A model generated the notes under the pieces. The model saw nothing but the letters and a program-made list of their open reading frames with translations. It made no database searches and was not told where the DNA came from. Positions 1-5,669 of a stretch of 6,803 nt of DNA are shown here, in pieces (the stretch's first letter is position 1; each line of letters begins with the position of its first letter). Both the position numbers and the translations under genes were made by a program. The stretch is from Gp6-AA45 sp035652075 (GTDB taxonomy: Bacteria; Acidobacteriota; Vicinamibacteria; Vicinamibacterales; CAVVIG01), in NCBI GenBank assembly GCA_035652075.1, contig DASREL010000100.1, positions 1 through 6,803 of the forward strand, given 5' to 3'.

Positions 1-1003
1 AGATGCCGCGCCGCGGGATCGGGATCATCATGACGCCAGACGCGTCGCTCTCCCGGCGCCACTCGCGCACGTCTTCACCACGCGCGTGACGCAGAAGCAA
101 CTCCTCCAACGGGATTCGGGATTCGGGGTTCGCGGTTCGGAAGAAACGGATGGCGCGCGCGCACAGGCCGCCGATGGGCCGCGCGGCCACTTCGAGAACG
201 TACACGCCTGTGTCGTTGACGCGGACTTCGGCGTGAATCGGCCCGTGATGCAGGCCGAGGGCGTGGGCCGCGTCGCGAACCGCGCCGACGATCGCGTCGC
301 GGTGGTCGTCGGTCGTGACGTAGATGGTCTCCTCGAAGAACGGTCCATCGAGGGGATCGGGCTTGTCGAACAGCGCGAAGACGTGGAGCTCGCCGCGATG
401 CAACACGCCGTCGAGCGCGTACTCGTGGCCGGGAATGAACTCCTCGACGAGGATCTCGTCGTGCGCCTCGTTGCGCTCCGCACGGATGTCGGGTGACTGC
501 AACAGCGCACGCAGGCGCTCGATCGCGGCATCGAGGTCGCGCTGATCGTTCGCGCGCATGACCCCGCGGCTGCCCGACAACGCCACCGGCTTGACGACCA
601 CCGGAAACGCTCGCGGTTGGACGCTCGAGGCTCGAGGCTGCAGCAGGCCGGCCGCACGGAGGCGTTCCCGCGTGAGGCGTTTGTGCTTCGCGGCCGCGGC
701 CGCATCCGGCGGATTGCCCGGAAGGCCGAGCGCCCGCGCGACGCGCGCCGCGATGACAGTCGGCCGATCGCCCACCGTCAGGATGCCATCGATCGGTCGC
801 GTGCGCGTCGAATCCACGATTGCCGCGACGGAGGCGTCCTCGTCGTAGAACCGGATCGCGACGGCGCCGTCCTGCCACGGATCGTCGATCAGGTGGCAGC
901 GATCGGTGGCGAACACGAGTTCAACACCGAGCCGCGCGGCAGCTTCACCAAACGATCGCGTCTGGTATCCGGTCGTCGTCGCGAGGACAAGAACCCTGGC
1001 CAT
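1..1003 (-). CDS. ATP-grasp domain protein (amino-acid/peptide ligase-like), 3' end beyond window
   Basis: Reading the minus strand from ATG at 1003 gives 334 open codons that run off the left edge. Residues 1-105 form a Rossmann-like N-terminal region (MARVLVLATTTGYQ). The ATP-grasp core follows: VVVKPVALSGSRGV with K138 as the likely ATP lysine, EILVEEFIPGHEYALDG around 183-199 (hinge and adenine-binding strand), and HAEVRV...VLEVAARPIGG around 257-279, where E259 and E271 are probable Mg ligands. The order resembles the L-amino acid ligase/carboxylate-amine ligase group of ATP-grasp enzymes, which join a carboxylate to an amine through an acylphosphate. The substrate cannot be read from the sequence. 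It starts 27 nt after the TAA of the radical SAM selenoprotein gene on the same strand, so the two are probably co-transcribed. Upstream there is only a weak AGGG/AAGG. Two 7-bp tandem arrays lie inside it, encoding residues about 121-127 and 289-298, both outside the catalytic motifs. Two longer ORFs in other minus-strand frames here are Arg-rich shadows. Confidence 0.85.
   Translation of the reverse strand, partial: MARVLVLATTTGYQTRSFGEAAARLGVELVFATDRCHLIDDPWQDGAVAIRFYDEDASVAAIVDSTRTRPIDGILTVGDRPTVIAARVARALGLPGNPPDAAAAAKHKRLTRERLRAAGLLQPRASSVQPRAFPVVVKPVALSGSRGVMRANDQRDLDAAIERLRALLQSPDIRAERNEAHDEILVEEFIPGHEYALDGVLHRGELHVFALFDKPDPLDGPFFEETIYVTTDDHRDAIVGAVRDAAHALGLHHGPIHAEVRVNDTGVYVLEVAARPIGGLCARAIRFFRTANPESRIPLEELLLRHARGEDVREWRRESDASGVMMIPIPRRGI
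111..140 (+). repeat. 7-bp tandem array (GGGATTC type) inside the ATP-grasp gene
   Basis: The units are GGGATTC, GGGATTC, GGGGTTC and GCGGTTC, followed by GG. On the coding (minus) strand the array encodes about residues 289-298 (RTANPESRIP), just after the last ATP-grasp motif and before the C-terminal region. It keeps the reading frame open. Confidence 0.8.
623..643 (+). repeat. 7-bp tandem array (GCTCGAG type) inside the ATP-grasp gene
   Basis: The units are GCTCGAG, GCTCGAG and GCTGCAG. On the coding strand they encode about residues 121-127 (LQPRASS), in the connector between the N-terminal region and the ATP-binding lysine strand. The sequence differs from the array at 111-140 but the period is the same. 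Confidence 0.65.
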
Positions 1004-1043
1004 TGGCCTTTAGCCCTGAGCCATTTGCATTTAGATCAGAGCC
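1002..1043 (-). repeat. Degenerate 7-bp tandem array across the selenoprotein/ATP-grasp junction
   Basis: In 7-bp steps on the minus strand the units are GGCTCTG, ATCTAAA, TGCAAAT, GGCTCAG, GGCTAAA and GGCCAAT, and the next seven bases are GGCCAGG. Four of these seven-base blocks begin GGC and keep a strict 7-bp spacing. The array includes the 3' arm of the SECIS hairpin, the TAA of the selenoprotein gene and the first bases of the ATP-grasp start codon. The register is clear in the last three or four units and weak in the middle. Confidence 0.5.
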
Positions 1044-2446
1044 ACCTGCTCTGAATTCGGTTCGGCTCAACAGTACCAAGGCTCGTTCAAGTACGGCACC
1101 GTCGCGCGAGCGCGTGCGGGACGCGACTGCGCACGCGGGCGCCCGGCGCGATCGTGCGCGAGACCGCGAATCGCGTCGAACAGGTCGCGACGGTTCGAGG
1201 TCAGTCGGGTGCCGACGAGCGTCGTCAGATCGGCGTGCAGCGCGTCGACACGTGGATCCGGATGCGACCAGCGGTACGTCAGCGTGACGGGATCGAACGG
1301 TCCGATGTGACGGCGCATCGCTTCGACCGTCAACAGCCGCGACCCCTCCGGCACGAGCAGCCGGATGGCGAGTTGAATCGGCGCGACGTGATCCACCAGA
1401 TCCAGCTGCTGGATCGTGTCCACCAGCTCGCAGTAACTCCCGAGCGTCAGCCACGGATGGAACGCGACGAAAGTCGGCACCAGCGTGACGTTCGCGGCGC
1501 GGCACAATTCCACGGCCGCAAAGAAATCGGCGCGCGTATGCCCCTTGTCGAAGATCGCCAACACCTCGTCGTCGATCGACTCGACCGCGCTGGTGACGAA
1601 CGCACAACCGGTGCCGGCAAGACGCGGCAGCAAGTCGCGCTGCTGCAGCAGGTGTTCGACCTTGATCGTGACGTCGTAGCTGACGTCGGGATGCGACGCG
1701 TGCAGCCCCTCGACGACGCGCATCGCGTGTGTGGGACCGTTGAAGAAATCGGGATCGCCGAAGGTGATGTGGCGGGCACCGGCGGCCACCTGCGCGTCGA
1801 TATCGGCGAGCACGACGTCCGGCGCCACGATCCGGAATTGACCGTTGTAGATCGGGACGACGGGACAGTGCCGGCACACGTGCTTACATCCGCGGCTCGC
1901 TTCGGTGTAGCCGACGGTCCGCCGCGATCCGTCCGGCATCTGCAGCGACGCGTACTTTGTCAGCGGTGGCAGCGTCGATCGATCGGGGACGAGGAAGTGG
2001 ATGCGCGGCAGCGTGGAAGCAACCACAGAACCCACGGAATCCACAGAAGATGTGTTGTGCTGTGGCTTCTGTGCGTTCTGCGGTTGTTTTTCCTGCGTGA
2101 AACGTACGAGCGCTTCCTCGAACTCTCCCCCAAACACCGCCTCGACGCCGAGCGAGCGCAGCCACGCTTCGTTCAACGGCGCGTAGAGGCCGAACGCGCA
2201 GATGCGCGCCTGCGGACTGATCGCGCGCGCTTTGGTGATCACCGGCGCCGCAAGCCGCGTCGCCGTATGCATCGGTAGATGGAAGGCGACGACGTCGGCG
2301 CTCGCGAGCGTCGCGTCCTCGAGTTTCTCCTTCGCGACGTCCGCACAGACGACATCGCAACCGCCCTGACGCAGCCACGCCGCGGCCGACGCCAGACCGA
2401 AGGGCTGACGGCCCATCTCATAGGTGCTGATCAACAACGCACGCAC
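1031..2446 (-). CDS. Radical SAM selenoprotein with C-terminal Cys-Sec-Ala-Glu-Pro (CUAEP) tail and B12-binding-like N-terminus
   Basis: The product has 471 residues if the TGA at 1067-1069 is decoded as selenocysteine. Residues 1-116 resemble a B12-binding Rossmann domain (MRALLISTYEMGRQPFGLAS), but the DxHxxG cobalt-ligand motif is absent. Residues about 121-142 are a low-complexity linker encoded by a palindromic repeat. The radical SAM core begins at SRGCKHVCRHC, with the CxxxCxxC ligands C187, C191 and C194 for the 4Fe-4S cluster, followed by ITFGDPDFFNG around 227-237 and FVTSAVES near 283-290. Conventional translation stops after YC (C459). Read-through gives U460, then AEPNSEQVALI and TAA at 1031-1033. 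The C-U-A-E-P string matches a radical SAM family known, from memory, as CUAEP/CCAEP-tail proteins; the Cys-Sec pair is probably redox-active. I chose GTG at 2446 because homologous domains start M-R-A-L-L and GGTGGG lies 4 nt upstream; GTG at 2455 or ATG at 2515 are in frame but less likely. The reaction is unknown. The next gene encodes an ATP-grasp ligase. Confidence 0.88.
1036..1054 (-). promoter_or_regulatory. Bacterial SECIS hairpin after the Sec codon
   Basis: On the minus strand TCAGAGC pairs perfectly with GCTCTGA around a 5-nt loop, AGGTG. The stem starts 12 nt after the TGA, so the loop begins 20 nt after it. Bacterial SECIS elements lie immediately downstream of the UGA, inside the coding region, and carry an apical-loop GGU or similar G that SelB recognises. 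Loop content and spacing both fit. The bulged U of the E. coli fdhF element is not obvious, though a U-U mismatch sits directly below the stem. The hairpin encodes residues near SEQVAL of the tail and ends just before the TAA. Confidence 0.78.
1067..1069 (-). other. In-frame TGA recoded as selenocysteine (U460)
   Basis: The codons around it on the minus strand are TGG TAC TGT TGA GCC GAA CCG, read W-Y-C-U-A-E-P. The TGA follows a Cys codon, as in many redox Cys-Sec pairs. The frame stays open for 11 more codons to a TAA, and a hairpin of the expected size lies just downstream. An ordinary annotation would end the gene here and miss the tail. Decoding requires selA, selB, selC and selD elsewhere in the genome, which this window cannot show. 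Confidence 0.88.
2020..2086. repeat. Imperfect palindrome, CAACCACAGAA family, copy 1 (inside the radical SAM gene)
   Basis: The left arm at 2020-2046 begins CAACCACAGAACCCACGGAA. The right arm at 2060-2086 is its reverse complement at 23 of 27 positions, around a 13-nt loop. Each arm has a period of about 9 nt built on CACAGAA/CACGGAA. On the minus strand it encodes residues about 121-142 of the radical SAM protein, a Gln/Asn/Ser/Val-rich stretch between the B12-like and radical SAM domains, without breaking the frame. A run of five T follows the right arm on the plus strand, as in copy 2. Confidence 0.85.
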
Positions 2447-2467
2447 TACGCCCACCGCACTCTTTTG

Positions 2468-2473
2468 ATTGTA
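2468..2473 (-). promoter_or_regulatory. Possible -10 box (TACAAT) for the radical SAM/ATP-grasp unit
   Basis: TACAAT matches TATAAT at five of six positions. A transcript beginning about 7 nt later would start near 2460, leaving a leader of roughly 14 nt with GGTGGG before GTG at 2446. No convincing -35 box is visible. It overlaps the opposite-strand box proposed for the transporter. Confidence 0.4.
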
Positions 2474-2477
2474 TGCT
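2472..2477 (+). promoter_or_regulatory. Possible -10 box (TATGCT) for the peptide transporter
   Basis: TATGCT fits TANNNT and lies exactly 7 nt before ATG at 2485. Transcription would then begin at or next to that ATG, giving a leaderless message starting MAVAAAH. No Shine-Dalgarno precedes either ATG 2473 or ATG 2485, and no -35 box is evident. Confidence 0.35.
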
Positions 2478-3957
2478 GACGCCAATGGCCGTTGCCGCCG
2501 CACACGTCGCCCCACCCGGTGATCGCGCGTTCTTCGGACATCCGCGCGGGCTCTCCACGCTCTTCTTCACCGAAATGTGGGAGCGCTTCAGCTACTACGG
2601 GATGCGCGCGCTGCTCATTTTGTTCATGACCGCATCGCCGTCGGTCGGCGGACTCGGGTTCAACACGGCGCTCGCGGGCGCGATCTACGGTCTCTACACG
2701 TCGAGCGTCTACATGGCGTGCCTCCCCGGCGGATGGATCGCCGATCGGCTGCTCGGCCCACGGCGCGCCGTGTTGTACGGCGGCGTGCTGATTGCGGCGG
2801 GGCACTTCAGCATGGCGCTGCAGTCGCTCGCGACCTTTTATCTCGGCCTGGTGCTGATCGTCCTCGGCACCGGTCTCCTCAAAGGCAACGTCGCGGTCAT
2901 CGTCGGGCAGTTGTACTCGCGCGACGATCAACGGCGCGACGCCGGCTTCTCGATCTTCTACATGGGGATCAACCTCGGCGCGTTCATCGCGCCGCTGGTG
3001 TGCGGCTATCTCGGCCAGCGCGTCGGGTGGCACATCGGGTTCGGCGCCGCCGGCGTCGGCATGACCTTCGGCGTCATCCAGTACATGCTCGGCTCGCGCA
3101 ACCTCGGCGACGCGGGCATTCGTCCGGCGCAAACGCTCGACGCGAACGGCAAGCGCTGGACCTCGATCGTGGCCCTGGCGCTCGTCGTCTTCGGCGCCGG
3201 CATGTTCGCCGGCGTGATCCCGATCGGCGCGAAGCAGATTGCCGACGCGGCGGGCGTGCTGTTGATCGGCGGCGCGATCGTGTTTTTCGCGTGGCTGTTC
3301 TTTTCATCGGGGTGGACGCCGATCGAAAAGCGCCGGCTGTACGCGATCGCCGCATTGTTCGTGGCCGCGTGCCTCTTCTGGTCGCAGTTCGAACAGGCCG
3401 GGTCGACGCTGAATCTGTTCGGCGACCGTGCATCGCGAACGGACATCTTCGGCTGGTCGTTCCCGAGCAGCTACTACCAGACGCTGCAGCCGCTGTTCAT
3501 CATCACCTTCGCGCCGATCTTCGGGTGGCTGTGGCTGAAGCTCGGCTCGCGCGAGCCGTCGAGCCCGACGAAGTTCGCGTTCGGGCTGCTGCTCGTCGGA
3601 GCGGGATTTGCGCTGCTCGTGCCTGCGGCGATGCTCAACGCCACGGGCGTGAAGGTCAGCCCGATGTGGCTCGTCGCGACGTATCTGTTGCACACCTGGG
3701 GCGAACTGTCGCTCAGTCCGGTCGGCATGAGCGCGATGACGAAGCTCGCACCGGCGCGGATCACCGGCCTCATCATGGGCGTGTTCTATCTGTCGATTTC
3801 GATCGGCAACTTCACCGGCGGCCGCATCTCGTCCTTGTACGGGACGATGCCGCTGCCGACGTTGTTCGGTGTCGTCGGCGCCTTCGGCATCGTCGCGGGC
3901 GTCATCATGCTGTTCGTCGCGCCGTCGATCAAACGGCTGATGGGCGGCGTCAATTAA
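2473..3957 (+). CDS. Proton-coupled oligopeptide transporter (POT/PTR family, DtpA-like)
   Basis: This 494-residue inner-membrane protein has the usual POT length and takes up di- and tripeptides with protons. Family motifs are all present: ExxER at residues 34-38 followed by FSYYG on helix 1; GGWIADRLLGPRRA around 86-99, the cytoplasmic loop signature; LLKGN with K138 in helix 4; FYMGINLGA at 162-170, the second PTR2 signature; FWSQFEQAGSTLNLF around 302-316 with E308 in helix 7; and WGELSLSPVGMS around 409-420 with E411. The glutamates and K138 correspond to residues involved in proton coupling and peptide binding in studied homologues. Hydrophobic segments run through the whole length. It is divergent from the selenoprotein gene; ATG 2473 and ATG 2485 are both possible starts, and the conserved part begins well after either. 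The phosphoesterase gene follows after 4 nt. The exact substrate is not readable. Confidence 0.95.
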   Translation: MLTPMAVAAAHVAPPGDRAFFGHPRGLSTLFFTEMWERFSYYGMRALLILFMTASPSVGGLGFNTALAGAIYGLYTSSVYMACLPGGWIADRLLGPRRAVLYGGVLIAAGHFSMALQSLATFYLGLVLIVLGTGLLKGNVAVIVGQLYSRDDQRRDAGFSIFYMGINLGAFIAPLVCGYLGQRVGWHIGFGAAGVGMTFGVIQYMLGSRNLGDAGIRPAQTLDANGKRWTSIVALALVVFGAGMFAGVIPIGAKQIADAAGVLLIGGAIVFFAWLFFSSGWTPIEKRRLYAIAALFVAACLFWSQFEQAGSTLNLFGDRASRTDIFGWSFPSSYYQTLQPLFIITFAPIFGWLWLKLGSREPSSPTKFAFGLLLVGAGFALLVPAAMLNATGVKVSPMWLVATYLLHTWGELSLSPVGMSAMTKLAPARITGLIMGVFYLSISIGNFTGGRISSLYGTMPLPTLFGVVGAFGIVAGVIMLFVAPSIKRLMGGVN

Positions 3958-3961
3958 GGCC

Positions 3962-4699
3962 ATGGCCCTCGAAGAGTACAAACGCAAGCGCAACTTCAAG
4001 AAAACACCCGAACCCGAAGGCAAGGTCCGTCCGAAGCAGGAGAAAGAACGGTTCTTCTGCGTCCAGAAGCATCTCGCCAGCCACCTGCACTACGACTTCC
4101 GGCTCGAACACAACGGCGTCCTGCTGTCGTGGGCAGTGCCGAAGGGGCCGTCGCTCGATCCGAAGACGAAGCGGCTCGCGATGGCCGTCGAAGATCACCC
4201 GTACGACTACGGCGAGTTCGAAGGGGTGATCCCCGAAGGCTACGGCGCCGGGATCGTGATGCTGTGGGACAAAGGCACCTGGACGCCCGAGTCGCCGGAC
4301 ATCGACGCCGCGTTGAAGAAGGGCGACCTCAAGTTCACGTTGAACGGCTACAAGCTCAAAGGATCGTGGGTGCTCGTGCGGACCGGCGGCCGCTACCCGG
4401 GCGCGCGCGGCGGCGGCGATCGCAGCTGGCTGCTCATCAAGCATCGCGACGAGTGGGCCGGCGATCTCGACATCACCGAGTTCGCGCCGAAGAGCGTCAA
4501 GAGCGGCGGCGACTTCGAGGACATCCTCGGCGAAGAGATGCCCGCTGTCTGGGAATCCCATCGGCCCGCGAAGGGTGGCGACGCGGGCGCGATGCTCGCT
4601 CAGATCATCGAGAAGGTTCGGAAACTGAAAAGTGAAAAGTCAGAAGTACGAAGTACGAAGACGAAGCCATCAGCCCGCCGCAAGAAGCCGACGCGATAG
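3962..4699 (+). CDS. Stand-alone LigD-type 3'-phosphoesterase (DNA end healing)
   Basis: The protein has 245 residues and matches the phosphoesterase module of bacterial ligase D along residues 30-165. This module trims 3'-phosphate and 3'-ribonucleoside ends during non-homologous end joining. Key residues are visible: FCVQKHLASHLHYDFRLE with H37, H43, D45 and R47; SWAVPKGPSLDP; VEDHPYDYGEFEG with H79; and WVLVR...SWLLIK with R140 and K160. The spacing of H37/H43/D45/R47/H79 matches the metal and phosphate residues of the Pseudomonas LigD module. The polymerase and ligase modules are absent, so this is the single-domain form. The start lies 4 nt after the transporter stop, with TAAGG close upstream. 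The basic tail after residue 219 is encoded by a 7-bp tandem array plus a Lys/Arg-rich end, which might bind DNA. The last 30 bp overlap the convergent YvcK gene. No ku or ligD is in the window. Confidence 0.92.
   Translation: MALEEYKRKRNFKKTPEPEGKVRPKQEKERFFCVQKHLASHLHYDFRLEHNGVLLSWAVPKGPSLDPKTKRLAMAVEDHPYDYGEFEGVIPEGYGAGIVMLWDKGTWTPESPDIDAALKKGDLKFTLNGYKLKGSWVLVRTGGRYPGARGGGDRSWLLIKHRDEWAGDLDITEFAPKSVKSGGDFEDILGEEMPAVWESHRPAKGGDAGAMLAQIIEKVRKLKSEKSEVRSTKTKPSARRKKPTR
4620..4661 (+). repeat. 7-bp tandem array (GAAAAGT/ACGAAGT type) at the end of the phosphoesterase gene
   Basis: The units are GGAAACT, GAAAAGT, GAAAAGT, CAGAAGT, ACGAAGT and ACGAAGA, in strict 7-bp register with an AAGT core. 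The array encodes residues about 220-234 (RKLKSEKSEVRSTKT), just after the last recognisable part of the phosphoesterase. The base composition is far richer in A than the rest of the gene, which suggests an insertion or expansion. Confidence 0.8.
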
Positions 4700-5641
4700 G
4701 ACGCTCCAGAGCGCGTAGGCGAGCCGCAGGCGATCGTGACGCGCGATGTCGCTCGTCCAGAATTCTCCGGACACCAGCTCGCAGTGCTCGGGCAGCTTGC
4801 CTGGCGCGAGCGGCTCCTTGTGCTCCGCCGCGTAGCGCGTCAGCACATCGGGCTCGGGCCAGCGCATGTTGGTGATGACGACATCGACGTTGCGGTGCGT
4901 CGCTTCTTCGATGCGCGCGACGGCGTCGGCAGCGGTGAAGCCGGCCATGCCGCGCCCTTCGGTCAGCAGATTCGCAATCAGGATGATCGGGCCCTTCATC
5001 TCCGCGAGCGCCTCGGCGACGCCGCGCACGAGAAAGATCGGCATCAGGCTCGTGTAGAAGCTGCCGGGACCGATGGTCACGGCGTCGAACGCGGCGATCG
5101 CCTTGTGGACCGACGGATGGATCGACACCGGCGGCTCGAGCCAGATCTTCTTCACGAACCGCCCCGACGTCTGCCCGGCGTCGACCTCGACTTCCCCGCT
5201 CGTCATCGAGCCGTCACCGTACTCGGCGCACACCGAGGCCTGCTGGACGCTGACGGGCCACACGCGCCCGCGGCAGCCGAGCAGCGCGCGCAGTCCGTCG
5301 ATCGCGTCGAGAAAATCGCCCGAGTAGCGCTGCATCATCGACAGCAGCAGGTTGCCGCCGGTGTGGCCACCGAGGCGCGCGTGCTCGAGCGTCGGCAGGC
5401 GCGCGAGGAGCACGCGCCGCGCCTCCTTTGCATTTCGCGATAGGGCTAACGCGCATTTCAGGATGTCGCCGGGTGGAAGCACACCCAATTCGTCGCGGAG
5501 CTGACCGGAACTGCCGCCGCTGTCGAACATCGTGACGACCGCGTTCACGTCGAGCCACGGATTGTTCTTCAGTCCGCCAAGCAAGCTGGGAAGTCCCGTG
5601 CCACCGCCGAAACATCCGACGCTCAATCGTCGTAAACGCAT
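4670..5641 (-). CDS. yvcK: YvcK/GlmR-like (CofD-fold) gluconeogenesis factor
   Basis: The protein has 323 residues, about the family length. Motifs: CFGGGTGLPSLLGGLK at 10-25, the nucleotide-sugar-binding glycine loop; VVTMFDSGGSSGQLRDELG around 35-53 (usually DDGGSSG, here DSGGSSG); VLPPGDILKCALALS at 54-68; GGHTGGNLLLSMM around 91-103; IGPGSFYTSLMP around 190-201; and LIANLLTEGRGMAGF near 221-235. In Bacillus subtilis the homologue binds UDP-N-acetylglucosamine, stimulates GlmS and is needed for wall synthesis on gluconeogenic carbon; this is family knowledge, not shown here. ATG 5641 is chosen because the conserved part begins at once; an in-frame upstream ATG (5737) would lie inside the divergent neighbour. 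No Shine-Dalgarno is visible. The gene stands alone on this strand, divergent from the nucleotidyltransferase-like gene. Its last 30 bp overlap the phosphoesterase gene tail to tail. Confidence 0.92.
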   Translation of the reverse strand: MRLRRLSVGCFGGGTGLPSLLGGLKNNPWLDVNAVVTMFDSGGSSGQLRDELGVLPPGDILKCALALSRNAKEARRVLLARLPTLEHARLGGHTGGNLLLSMMQRYSGDFLDAIDGLRALLGCRGRVWPVSVQQASVCAEYGDGSMTSGEVEVDAGQTSGRFVKKIWLEPPVSIHPSVHKAIAAFDAVTIGPGSFYTSLMPIFLVRGVAEALAEMKGPIILIANLLTEGRGMAGFTAADAVARIEEATHRNVDVVITNMRWPEPDVLTRYAAEHKEPLAPGKLPEHCELVSGEFWTSDIARHDRLRLAYALWSVLSRRLLAAG

Positions 5642-5649
5642 CAGGAGCC

Positions 5650-5655
5650 ATTCTA
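5650..5655 (-). promoter_or_regulatory. Possible -10 box (TAGAAT) for yvcK
   Basis: TAGAAT matches TATAAT at five of six positions and ends 8 nt before ATG 5641, so the message would have almost no leader. No Shine-Dalgarno or clear -35 box is seen. Confidence 0.4.
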
Positions 5656-5663
5656 GTCGACGG

Positions 5664-5669
5664 TACAAT
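5664..5669 (+). promoter_or_regulatory. Possible -10 box (TACAAT) for the nucleotidyltransferase-like gene
   Basis: TACAAT matches five of six consensus positions and lies exactly 7 nt before ATG 5677 (MNERVD). It overlaps the upstream ATG at 5668, which argues that 5677 is the real, leaderless start. No clear -35 box is seen. Confidence 0.4.

Noticed and set aside
28..878. Minus-strand open frames at 28-705 and 75-878
   Set aside because: They are off-frame readings of the ATP-grasp gene; the true frame has ATP-grasp motifs and simply has no stop before the left edge.
1010..1030. Small ORF ATG 1030 to TAA 1010 (MQMAQG) between the two minus-strand genes
   Set aside because: Six codons inside a degenerate repeat, with no sign of conservation; it is probably chance.
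2020..2086. CRISPR array or transposon end
   Set aside because: The 9-nt steps are direct repeats without spacers, and no transposase or target duplication is visible. An imperfect palindromic repeat explains it.
2447..2515. Upstream ATG at 2515 as start of the radical SAM gene
   Set aside because: It would run through the divergent transporter start and add a basic, motif-free extension; the conserved domain begins at GTG 2446.
1154..4229. Long open frames on the strand or in frames opposite the real genes, for example 1154-2278 (+) and 2577-4229 (+)
   Set aside because: They are Arg-rich, lack known motifs and lie wholly over genes with clear family signatures. Long shadow frames are expected in GC-rich DNA.
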